From Endocalyx cinctus (lineage: Eukaryota > Ascomycota > Sordariomycetes > Amphisphaeriales > Apiosporaceae), in NCBI GenBank assembly GCA_001600455.1, contig BCKC01000010.1, forward strand, positions 1,060,144 to 1,124,143: a stretch of 64,000 bases of DNA, read 5' to 3'. Below, one piece after another: positions 10,755 through 20,791 of the stretch (positions are counted from its first letter, which is position 1; every line of letters begins with the position of its first letter). Position numbers and translations under genes: made by a program. The notes under the pieces were generated by a model, which searched no databases, had not been told where the DNA came from, and worked only from the letters and a program-made list of their open reading frames with translations.

Positions 10755-12494
10755 AGCTGCGATTCTCTCCAATAAGGAAGAAGTATTATGAGAATAAGTT
10801 CGGGGAGTTGAGTAAGGCCGTTACTGTTGGCTTGTAATTACAAATACGGCTTCGAACGCGGTGAACACGGAAAGAGAAATAACAAGTAAGGTTGGTCAAC
10901 CGGAGAGCTTTAGATTAGAAAGTGTCTCTGATTATAAATTCGGGCACTCGGGAAATATGGTCGACGTCGTGCAATTTTTTCTGTGTTATGGCATTTGCCG
11001 AAAGAGGCAATAAATATCCTGTTCCGGCCTAGCCGGGTCTTTATAAACACCTTGATCTCCGAATCAGCTATATATTGACTCCATTCTTCTTTTTCTTCGT
11101 GTATTGGCAAGTCATATCCCGATGGCAAGGACGGTGAAACCCCGAGCATGGGAAATCGAAGGACAACTCACCGACCATGCTGAGTCATTCGTATAATCGG
11201 TGACCCGGCAGAGTGGATGAACCAGCCTTGGTCTGACCAAAGCCAACGTAAGGGAGCGAAGTGGCCTGAGGAAGTACCTCGCATGGATATGATCAAGATC
11301 TTCATACCTCAGGAAATTCTTCTCGTGCCAGGAGAGAGGGCGGGACCTCGGTATTATCTTGTATTTTGCCCAGACTAAATGAAGGTCATGTTTAAGTTCC
11401 CTCACCACTTCTCGGTCTATTTGTATTTTAACTGCATTATAACGTTTCTCACCTTCTAACTACGTGCCGAGACACCAAGATTTCTGGAGTATCCGCTCCC
11501 GCTCCTTTACGTTCAAGTTCTTCGATTAGTGCTACTTGAGCTTAGAACCAGATTTGTTCATAAGTAAGCTTATCTCTCGTATTATAATATATTCTCGTAT
11601 AAAAATGATTATTATATAATATAACCACCATGACGTGAGGTGCATAACGTCTAAGTATAATAGCGTTGTATTAGTAGGACCAAGCTTGAAGGCGGCCGAC
11701 TTAATCATACGCGTATATGAACTTGGGTTGGTCCCCAAAATGCGTCGTAACGGCTCACAGATAAGTCCTACACTTATTTGAGCCCCATCATCTGACGTCA
11801 CGCTACTCTCAGCCATATATATAGCCCGCGTCACTCGTAGTAATTCATACATACCTCGGGCATATATTTTATCTAGTATAATAGCGAGAAAATTGAGGTA
11901 GGCGGCACGTGGCTCTCGAAGCGTACCAGAGTGGGAAACCAGCGTACAAATTTGACAAACATTCAGTAAATTATTGATAACCACTGTTATTATTGTGTGG
12001 TACCGAGGGAGCGTCAAATCAAGCACGTCGAACTGGAACTCACATCAAGACCTGCATATCTCAACTGCACACTAGATAAGGTTCCTTCTACTTGGTAGGA
12101 TCGGTAATTACACACGAAAATCTTTTAATTTATTTGAATCGTAATTCCCGGCAAATGTAAAAAGGTTGGCGCACAAAGATAACCTGCCTTAGTATTTCAT
12201 GCAATCTCAATTCCGAGCTATGCAAGGAGCAAGAAAGCATAATTAGGAGCGTAAAAGAAAATGGCAAACAATTTATTTTCGAAAGCTACTGTATGGCCAT
12301 ATATGCGCACAAATTAGATTTCGATTTTTGATATGGATATCATCATAAATGGACTTAACATGCTCCTAAATCATATGAATTATATACAAATATCGCTTTT
12401 TCTGAAACAGCGTCTCTAGGCACAAGATCAAGCCCCCCTTCAATCCTTGGTCGCAATCGGCGATCTTAATGAGTTCATTGTATAGATAATTAAT
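10755..12494. other. gene-poor stretch with possible degenerate coding on the minus strand
   Basis: Promoter side of the GT55 gene, followed by 1.7 kb with no confident gene. Between about 10910 and 11500 the minus strand has two adjacent open stretches with coding-like composition that I cannot join cleanly (separate entry). The AT-rich part at 11530-12480 carries an ORF of 164 codons on the minus strand, which I do not trust because it is hydrophobic, AT-driven and matches no family I know. Confidence 0.45.
10910..11500 (-). pseudogene. possible unrecognised gene remnant
   Basis: On the minus strand a reading frame at 11408-11112 encodes a protein-like segment (WAKYKIIPRSRPLSW, RPRLVHPLCRVTDYTND). 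It is followed in another frame (11149-10910) by LPSGYDLPIHEEKEEW. Upstream, near 11440-11510, a third short stretch (LIEELERKGAGADTPEIL) ends at a GTGAGA donor. GTGAGT follows the TND segment, but no phase-compatible acceptor with a good pyrimidine context was found. This looks like either a multi-exon gene I cannot assemble or a frameshifted relic. I do not recognise the family. Confidence 0.25.
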
Positions 12495-12996
12495 CTATAC
12501 GATTTGGAAAGCCCGCGGAGCAGAAAAAACTTCTCCGGGGCCGGGAAAGCTAGCTGAGAACCGATAAAACCATTCGTCACCTATGCGACCCTCGATGGGT
12601 TCAATAGGCCAGGTATAGTTCCCAGCTGCGTAGGGCTGAACTTCTACGTAATTTGATAATAGCTGCGGTTAGCTGACGAACATAATTATAATATCAGTAA
12701 GGGCAACTTGTTTAGTAAAACTAACCGTCAAGAACAATATCTACGAGTTGATAATCGTAGACCGGAATAGGAAACGGGCCATCGCCGGGACCGACATAGA
12801 TTGGATCAACAAGAAATGATCCGATGGTCAACTTGAAGGTGTCGGTTCTCCCTTCGGGGTCCCACTCTAAGACGAAGTCTTCTCCTATAGGGTAGGTTGC
12901 GTTGATTGGGATGTCGTTCAACCACTTCACGGCCTGCACGGTCCCGGCAAGTAGAAGGACAGGAGCCACTAGCAGCTTCATTAGAGACTTGGACAT
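12495..12996 (-). CDS. small secreted protein, Kre9/KNH-like (Ser/Thr-rich GPI family) fold
   Basis: A 139-aa secreted protein. The N-terminus is a signal peptide (hydrophobic core LLVAPVLLLAGTVQA). The rest resembles the single beta-sandwich extracellular domain seen in the Kre9/KNH and Ser-Thr-rich GPI-anchored families (EDFVLEWDPEG, TDTFKLTIGSF, AGNYTWPIEP). Two exons: 12996-12726 and 12643-12495. The intron at 12644-12725 has donor GTTAGT, branch GCTAAC and acceptor TACGTAG, and is phase 1. An upstream CAG acceptor candidate gives a stop and was discarded. There is one N-glycosylation site (NYT) and no C-terminal GPI-like hydrophobic tail, so it is probably soluble. It could equally be described as a small secreted effector-like protein; function unknown. 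Confidence 0.6.
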
Positions 12997-14990
12997 TGTC
13001 TCAACGTTTGTTTGCGTCTACATCCGGTTAGTTTCATTAACTATGCACGCCTATAAGTTTATATAGGTAAGTCTCACTTTTTTTTTTTTTTTTTTTGGCT
13101 GTATACTCGTCTCTTGTCGATAGCGATAGAGATAGATGGAGCGAGAGAATCTAATACTGCCATATATTTAGAGTAAAATCACGAAAATATATGATGTTTT
13201 AAATACTTATTAAGCCCATAACAACTACGAAGATCGAATGTATCAACGAGGCATGCCTGATAGTCAAAATTCTTTTTTAATGTTACCGTAGTATGATTAT
13301 TTACATCAACAGCGAAAAGGTTACAAAAAGTAAGTGCGGCCGCTCCCGCGAATAAAAATTGGCTTATATACCCCAGACCTTTCAGAGTGATTTCATACGC
13401 AATTATAGTAATTATCTTCAGATATAGATCTTACGACATAGTCCTGCGTGTAATAGGGTCGTCCTTATGTAACCGTAACCGTACCTCTTTGTCTTAGAGC
13501 TTGCATTGATGTTTATGCAGGACTTACGTGCAGATTTATTAATCCCGTAATAAGAAAATATGTCTTCGACAACCGTTAGGTAGCAGTGACGTTCAAATCG
13601 GGTAGTTGGGTTAACTTTGATGAGTAGATTCATGTGGAGATTACCATCGTGTAGATCGATCCGTCAGCATTCAATTTTATCCATCTTTAGAAATCCTACC
13701 CTGAAAAATAGGCCCGAAGATACAGTCTATTTTGTGGCTTGTGATAACCATTCCAAGAAAAAAGATGGCCAAGCGTAGGGGTTAAGCCACTTCAATAGTA
13801 ATGACAACAAGATGCGCGTTCCGTAAGTCGAGAGACTTCGGCTTCTGTCGAAGTATCAACTTCCGCTTCCGGACCGAGGATTCATCGTAATTCTTGGCTA
13901 AGCATCATATTTGACCGATATACGAGAGAAGAAGGATAATAAAAGATAGTTATATACTTGATTAAACGCAAGCGATGCGGGTGCGGCGGTCAATACTCAC
14001 ACATGTGACCCTGCTGTCCTTTATAGGCATCAAAGTTCCTTCAAGCATGAGAAGATACTACTTGATCTCCAATTGGGTTTTTAGCTCGTTGATACTCCTA
14101 TTATATCAGTCTGGGGGGGGAACAAGAGAGAGTAAGCAATCAATGAATGGGGGGCTTGATACGTGAGTGTCTGATAAGTCGGTACCGAACTCATTTTGGC
14201 CGGTGGGACCGATTTGAGCGGAGATGAGGGGGAAAATGCCGGCCGGGGCGGAAAGGGAGAGTGAGTTCGTGCGTGCGTTTTAAATGGGTCGGTTTACGAA
14301 ATAGAATGTCGCGAGAGTCAATGATCGCGTTGCATATGCGTGTTGACTTAATGTCGCGACCTGGTAAAATATGATGCTTCATATCAGTGGGTACTACCGC
14401 CATTAATCCTTCGTCTTCTTCTCGTCTCACTTCTTTATACTAGGTTAGTTGAAACCGTATCGCGATACGGAACGCTCGGCGGACGTGGCCGGCATGGACA
14501 ATACATAGGCACCAAGAATAGTCCGAGCTTTATCGGCATCTCCGGAGACCGTCACGAACAACAACGGAAGTTGATAATATCGGGCATCTAAAAACTAATA
14601 CCCAAAGATTAAAATAATGTGTTTTGATAGAATATGAGAAAATATATAAAATCTTCCTCTTTTTGATGAGTCAGCAGACATGTTCGTGTACGGAAGAGGG
14701 TTGAGAGGAAGAGAGGGTCTGAGAGGGTTAAAAAATACTTTTCAGCGTATTCAGCTGGTAAGGGTCTGAATACTCGCTACTTAACTAAGAAGGCGAAATA
14801 AGACATTCTACACCGCCACCATCTTAGCGAATAACGACAGCTTACGAGAGTGAGGTGAAATTTTCTCTACAGTAAATAATAGCTTGACTCGTTGCTTATT
14901 TCTTACTTTCATCGTAAAACGCTCTATCAATTGAACAGCGCTGGTCAAGATACGTTTCACGCATAAGTGAGGGGGTGAGTTAGAGGAAAT
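12997..14990. other. intergenic, divergent promoters
   Basis: Two-kilobase AT-rich spacer between the small secreted protein (-) and the CorA-like gene (+). It holds an 18-20 nt T run near 13078-13096 and a TATA-like element for the minus-strand gene. ORFs of 60-80 codons (13418-13633, 13975-14166, 14191-14430) lack any sign of selection or family. Confidence 0.55.
13056..13065 (-). promoter_or_regulatory. TATA-like element of the small secreted protein gene
   Basis: TATATAAACT on the minus strand about 60 nt upstream of the start codon at 12996, a usual position for a fungal TATA box with a short 5' UTR. Confidence 0.4.
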
Positions 14991-16460
14991 ATGGATGAAT
15001 TTGCCCAGTTAGCCCGACATGCATTCGAGGAAGAACAAAAGTTTCAGCCAGCACAGTTCAAAGAGTATCGCACTATCTCCATCACGGATTTGGCAGAAAA
15101 TCAATCGGAATATCACGAAGGAGTTGTGAGCATAGAGGATGTGACCAAATTCTTATGCCCAGAAAACAATACTGGATTAGTAGCAAATCCCCCACCTGCA
15201 TCTCTTCGTGTGGTTGTAATTCCGAGTATGACCAACGAAAATGTACATATTCGATACATAAGCCTAGACAAAAATAGCTTCTTTGAGCTTTTTGATGGCA
15301 TGGGTGCACATCCTTCCACGCTTTGGCCGCTGCAACGCCAATCTGACGGGATTGTTCATTATCAAGGGTCCGAGAAGGATACTTACTACATCGGAACGTC
15401 GCAATTCACCTTACTCTGGACTTTTGACTTCAAGTCTCTCACGACATGCGCTTTATGGCTCCAGCATCGCCATATGACCCCCGAGAAGAGCCCACAAGCC
15501 CCCTGGACACTTCAGACTTCACTCGAAGGACCTCATGCGACGTGGTATCGGAAATGTCTGCATACCCATCAAAGATACTTCAAATCACCCCTACTCCTTA
15601 TATACGTCACCGTGCTTTCTCTGAATTGTTGCTATGATGAAGAGATCACATCCAGGCAACTTGCTCAACTACGCGAGCTTGAGAGGGAGGTTGGTTTTGG
15701 TCGCGACCAATACGAGCTCAAGGAAAGAGTCAACGTCAAGCACGTAGCTTACCTTATCCAGGAAGCTGGGGGAGTACTAGGTCATATGGCACACAAGACT
15801 CGATATTATCAAATATGTTCCCAGATGCTGGATTTCATGATCAATGCTACTACGACCGCCGCTACTACTGTACACGACTCTGCATGCGATAAGCAGCATG
15901 CAGAGGTTGAAATGAGTAACGCGAAGCTTATTGAGGCAGTTCCGGAGACAAGAGTCCGTATCGATTCGTCGCTGTTTTATCTCACATATTTAAAAGAACG
16001 GACAGAAAGATTATCTTCCGTGGTAAGCACATTTATGGACCCCTCCTCGCTTGAAAAAACTAGAATTTCCCACTCTTACACACGTGTCACGCAGCTATAT
16101 GCCCTGATGACGCACGAAGACGCGGCCGTGAACACCGAGCTCGCGGACGCCAGCCGAAAGATTGCCGAGGCGGCCAAGCAAGACAGTTCGTCTATGAAGA
16201 CCGTTGCCATCGTGACTATGGCCTTCCTGCCCGCCACCTTCTTCGCCGCCCTCTTCGCCTTGCCGTCCCTAGATTGGCAGAGCGAGGATAACCAGATCAT
16301 TCAAGGAAATTTCTGGATTTATTGGGCATTCACCTTACCCTCGACTGCCCTGGTATTTTTAATATGGATTATTTTGGATAATCGAACTGCTATTCTGAAA
16401 TATCTCCGTAACGGCCGCCCGAGGCGGGGTCGGCGGGAGGGGTTCGGGGAGAAGCATTGA
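14991..16460 (+). CDS. CorA-like Mg2+ transporter-type protein
   Basis: Membrane protein of the fungal CorA-like branch (often annotated Mg2+ transporter/ZntB-like). A long cytosolic N-terminal region is followed by two C-terminal TMs (TVAIVTMAFLPATFFAALFA; FWIYWAFTLPSTALVFLIWI). The stalk is the characteristic MTHEDAAVNTELADASRKIA segment followed by QDSSSMKTVA. The bacterial GMN selectivity motif is absent, as usual in this branch, so ion transport is inferred only. I place an intron at 16023-16094 (GTAAGC...CACGCAG, 72 nt, stop-free): splicing gives RTERLSSV/LYALMTHEDA and 465 aa, and retention gives 489 aa. The basic C-terminal tail is RNGRPRRGRREG. Confidence 0.8.
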   Translation: MDEFAQLARHAFEEEQKFQPAQFKEYRTISITDLAENQSEYHEGVVSIEDVTKFLCPENNTGLVANPPPASLRVVVIPSMTNENVHIRYISLDKNSFFELFDGMGAHPSTLWPLQRQSDGIVHYQGSEKDTYYIGTSQFTLLWTFDFKSLTTCALWLQHRHMTPEKSPQAPWTLQTSLEGPHATWYRKCLHTHQRYFKSPLLLIYVTVLSLNCCYDEEITSRQLAQLRELEREVGFGRDQYELKERVNVKHVAYLIQEAGGVLGHMAHKTRYYQICSQMLDFMINATTTAATTVHDSACDKQHAEVEMSNAKLIEAVPETRVRIDSSLFYLTYLKERTERLSSVVSTFMDPSSLEKTRISHSYTRVTQLYALMTHEDAAVNTELADASRKIAEAAKQDSSSMKTVAIVTMAFLPATFFAALFALPSLDWQSEDNQIIQGNFWIYWAFTLPSTALVFLIWIILDNRTAILKYLRNGRPRRGRREGFGEKH

Positions 16461-17121
16461 AAAAGTGACTTCGGCTTTTACTTCATCTCTTGTTATATAT
16501 CATCACATTCAATCGTGAATGGATAGGATGCCTCCTTAAGACACTTCATTTTCTGGTTCGCTGATTCTCTCACTTGTGGGACTCGCCGCTCCGTAAAGTA
16601 GACGATTCGCATTGAAGAAATGGGACCCGTAGGTGCAAGGGTGCTCTATACTCTTAGCTATAGGCGAACTCACAATTATTACCAGATCTATTGGAAATAG
16701 CGATTGAATTCTAATCCACTGTAGAACTTGGCGTTGTGTGCTTGAAATACTTTCGACACGAATTCACTGCTGTGTTGTATCTCGAACTGTGGAGAACGGA
16801 AATATAGGCAAAGATAGCTGCGGAGAAATTTATCTTACGATGCGTAAATCGCCAGTGATACAGCTCATTTCGGGACTCTTGACTTGTTGTATCTCATTCG
16901 CGGCCACGTCGGCCGCTTTTTGTGGATTTCAAGTCTTCTCTCCGACACCAATCGCCCCATAATATGCTGTGCAGAAAAATCTAACGTAATCGTTCTTCGA
17001 ATATCTACTAAGAGTGATACCTTGACTTTTCTTTTCAATCCAGTCATTATCTTGAAACTTAGATATGTAAACTTATCCAAGTTAAATAAAACGAAGAAAA
17101 AGACAAACCTGAAAAGCCGCG
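16461..17121. other. intergenic
   Basis: AT-rich spacer between two same-strand genes, containing the 3' UTR of the CorA-like gene and the promoter of the SDR gene. Overlapping small ORFs on both strands at 16738-17191 show no family features. Confidence 0.5.
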
Positions 17122-18007
17122 ATGATAAAGAAACCGGGAGTAGTGATCGTGACGGGCGCAGCGGGAGGCATCGGCGGCGCCGTCGCTGCAATGTTTGCGA
17201 AACAAGGGCGCGAGCTCATTCTCTGCGATTTGAATCACGACCCGCTGACATTCTTCGCATCATCATTGAAGGCTGTTTCGGCTGACGTCTCCATACAAAC
17301 TCACGTTGGAGATGTAAGCCAAAGAGAGTACCCTCGTGATCTGGTGACCAAACTCGCAGACAGACGGATTGCGGCTCTCGTACACACGGCTGGTATTTCG
17401 ACGGGGATGACTACGAACGGTTATCGTATCTTCGAGGTCAACTACGAAGCTACTAAACGGCTAGTGGATGCGCTACTCCCGTCTATGATGGATGATGGTG
17501 TCGTGATACTTTTCTCGTCTAGTGCGTTATCCATCTAAAAAGAATTGCGTAAGGGCTAAAAAGAAAGGCTATTAACATATCTCTATAGTTGCCGCACACT
17601 TAGCAGCAAACGCTGTTTTCGACTGGTCTCTCAGACGGTACATGGCGGGAAAGTGGTTCTCGTTCCCGGCAAATGTGCTGGTGGGCTACCTCCCTCTTTC
17701 GTATGCTCTGTCCAAGCAGGCCATACAACTTTACGTGCGATCCACCGCACCCAACATCGGAAAGCGCAGAATAGTATCTATCTCCCCAGGCATGATTAAC
17801 ACCGATATGCTACGCGTGGAGAAGAAAGGGAGAGAAGCGGTAGATATGATTATCGGTGGAGACGGAGCTCCTCAAGGAACCACGGAGGACGTGGCCAACT
17901 TGGTTGAGTTCTTGGCGAGCGATCGCGCGAGCTTCATAAATGGAACGGACATTATCATGGACGGCGGATGTGTCGCCGCGGTAGAAGCAGCGAAAAGGGG
18001 AGCATGA
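17122..18007 (+). CDS. short-chain dehydrogenase/reductase (classical SDR)
   Basis: NAD(P)-dependent oxidoreductase with a Rossmann fold, 272 aa. Two exons: 17122-17521 and 17589-18007. The phase-1 intron at 17522-17588 has donor GTGCGT and acceptor CTATAG; splicing joins VILFSS to IAAHLAANAVFDW. The cofactor motif TGAAGGIG is at 11-18, the HTAG (NNAG-like) strand motif follows LADRRIAALV, and the catalytic YALSK has Tyr about 172 and Lys about 176. The C-terminus FINGTDIIMDGG is typical of classical SDRs related to 3-alpha-hydroxysteroid dehydrogenases. Substrate unknown. It is convergent with the GH31 gene, only 96 nt away. Confidence 0.87.
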
Positions 18008-18085
18008 TAAGTTCGAAAGATAATTGAACCTGTAAATACGTCATATTATAACAATCTATAGTCCTCAATGTACGTGATATCCACA

Positions 18086-18091
18086 AATAAA
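18086..18091 (+). terminator. candidate polyadenylation signal AATAAA
   Basis: AATAAA about 80 nt after the SDR stop and just before the end of the convergent GH31 coding region. The two 3' UTRs may therefore overlap. Confidence 0.35.
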
Positions 18092-18103
18092 ACCAATTTC
18101 CTT

Positions 18104-20791
18104 CTAATTTACCGCAATTTTACCCAGTCTAAATCTTCGGCGACCTTTACCATCCCGTCCAAGATCTTCCACCTTCCCATCACCCTCTAACCGGACGCTC
18201 CTCTCTTCACCGACGGGGAGCACGATGTCAAGACCATTGACCAACCATAAGGGCTCGAAAGAGCCCTCCTTATGAGCCTCCGCTTTGATGTGGATCGCAT
18301 CGTTCGACACGCGATAGTCAAGGTTAGTGGTAAAGAGAGCAGACTTCTCAACGGGACTCGCGCCGTCGTCCTCTTGCCACTTGTTACGGAACCACTGCGT
18401 CTCCACTCCCGGGATCTCGACTTTGGCGGAAGTACTGTTCCTGGCGGGCCAGTGGGGGAATTCCATCACGGGAGGAGGGAAGATCTCGACGGCGCGCCAG
18501 TCGTCCTTCTCGAAGTCGGGGAACTCCGGATCCTCGGCCGCGATGCACGTAGTCGGCTTGTTTTTCCCGATCGGGATCGCCGACCCGACGCGCGCGAGAA
18601 CGGGGATAGAGACGTGCCATGGCGCAGATACCTCATGCCACTTACCGGCGGCGAGATATTCGTAAGGCGCCGAGAGGTTCAGGAAACCTGGGTCGCTCTC
18701 CGCTCGTTTGGGGAGGTAGACCTTAGCGCTCGAGACGCCCGGCTCGTACACGCCCGCCACTAGCAGGGCATCGCCGAACCAGTATTGGGAGTCGCCTCGA
18801 GTCAGTTCATGCGTCCAGACGGTGGGATCGGACTCGTAGCCCCAACCGGTCCATCGCTGAGGAGGGGTCGCATCTTGGTGAGAGCGCAGCATCTGCGAGT
18901 ACGTGTACGGCACTAGCTCGTACCGGCGCTCGACCGCGGTGCGAATGATAGGTGTCGTTGATGGGTACTGGAAGGGCTCAATGACCTCTCCAATAAGGTT
19001 GTCGTCTGGGTTGGTCTTGTAGCAGTTGATGGTGAATCGAGGTGAGTGAATACCTAGCTGAATCCATCGGACCAGATGCTCAGGAGTGGGCTGAGGTCCC
19101 TCGAAACCGCCAATGTCGTGACCGTAGCACTATTAAAGTTAGTTAGAGGACCAAGGAAAACCAAATATTATTATATTATTCTCACTCACCTGGAGCAAAG
19201 AGAAGCCCGCATTCAAGGCCAACGCATTTGCACCTTTCATTCCTTCCCAGCTCGTGACGTTGTCACCACTCCAAGAACTAGCACAATATTTCATTGTTCC
19301 CGCTGTAGCACTACGGGTTAGAACGAACGGGCGAACTTCTTTCTCTATCTCAAAAGTAGCATCGTGCGAGCTCTTTCCCATTAGTTCGGTGTGTAAGGCT
19401 CTGCCCCAGAGACCAATGTTCCGGCGCGTTTCCCCAGCCGGGATATCGACCGTCTCAAGGGCGCACTGCCATTCGTCGTTAGGAATGTTGTACTCGTTAT
19501 TGTCGTTCCACATGACGTCAATGCCGACTTCCTTTAGCGCCTTCACGCCCTCGTACCACCAGTTATACCCGGTCTTAGAAGTGAAATCGAGATGACTACC
19601 TTCGCCACTTTCGCCTCCTCCGGCGCTCCACAATCTCGCGACGGCCGTTTTCCCCGTGACCGGGTCCTTGAAGAAGCCCCCATTTTTGGAAAGCTCGGCG
19701 TAAGCCGGGTGGCTCGCGAGCACGTAGGGCTTCACGTTAGCAAGAAGCCGGACGCCGTGCTTGTGGCACTCGCGGGTGAACTCGCGCGGGTCCGGGAACC
19801 GGTGTCGGTTCCACGTGAACACGTTTCGGGTCTTGGGCTCTACCTCGGCCACGGTGTAACCCGAACTCATTTGGAAAGCCGAGCAGGGCATCCCGTGCTC
19901 CTCGCACCGGCGGATGAAGCTCATGATCGAGTCGCAACCCCGAGGGTCGTCCTCCATGCTGTACTTCATCCCGCCGCCGACGTAGCCCATCATGTACCTC
20001 GGCACGAGCAAGGGAAACCCGACGAGCTCGGCGTACGATCGGACCACGTCGGCCGCTGTCTTGCCGAGGATCAGATACTCCTCGAGGCCGCCGTGGGCTT
20101 GCCGGTATACCTTGTAGTGACCCCACATGCCGTCAATTTCAGAGCCCAGGGCCCAGGAGGCTCGGGCGTGGGAACTGGAAAAGATACCCACGCAGCCTTC
20201 TGGGGTGAGGTTGATGAGGAATGGGATGTGCTTGTACAATGGGTCCGTTCTGTACGCGTCGTATCCAAAGGTGTCACTAGCGGTGATGTTGAACGAGCGA
20301 CCGCTGAGGTCCATGGGCCCGGCTTTTTCTCCGAGGCCAACATGGAGCGTATCTTTCTTGTACTTGGTATAGTGAGCTATTCCGGTGCTGTCGATGGCGT
20401 ACGATCGAAAATCCAGATCACGGTGGATCGGCTTCGAAGAGCCGTCAATAAACAGAGAAACTACGGGGGTATTAGACCACTCTATATCAGCCCGAAAATT
20501 TCCGCCATCTAGTTTGATAGATTTGGAACATTTTTCCTGGTCGAACGTTACGTCTGCGCTTGATCCCCCAAGATTGGGCTCGGGACGCTTGACGCTAGGG
20601 AATGGGGGCAAAACGTGCGTAGAGGTAGTAAAGGTAGTCCGGAAGATATTAGGGCGGACAGCTTCAAAGTTAAAACGGCATGGCTCCTTGAAAGCAGGAT
20701 CGTTGGATGTCAACGACACTGAAGTCGAGTCCTTAGCTGAAGTATCGTCTAGGACGTACTTTTGAGGGACCTGTTCATACTGATGCAACAT
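18104..20791 (-). CDS. glycoside hydrolase family 31 (alpha-glucosidase-like)
   Basis: Retaining alpha-glycosidase of GH31, 875 aa. Two exons: 20791-19190 and 19129-18104. The phase-0 intron at 19130-19189 (60 nt) has donor GTGAGT and acceptor AATAG. The domain order is an N-terminal beta-sandwich, a (beta/alpha)8 barrel with the nucleophile Asp in DVMWNDNNEY near residue 427, the acid/base Asp in SWSGDNVTSWEGM near 509, then CYGHDIGGFEG right after the splice junction and C-terminal beta domains. There is no signal peptide, so it is probably intracellular. The subfamily resembles bacterial-type alpha-glucosidases rather than secreted maltases; alpha-xylosidase or sulfoquinovosidase activity cannot be excluded from sequence. 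Confidence 0.9.

Noticed and set aside
11532..12026. 164-codon ORF, minus strand
   Set aside because: Composition follows the AT-rich background, with a run of Ile/Tyr codons; no recognisable domain.
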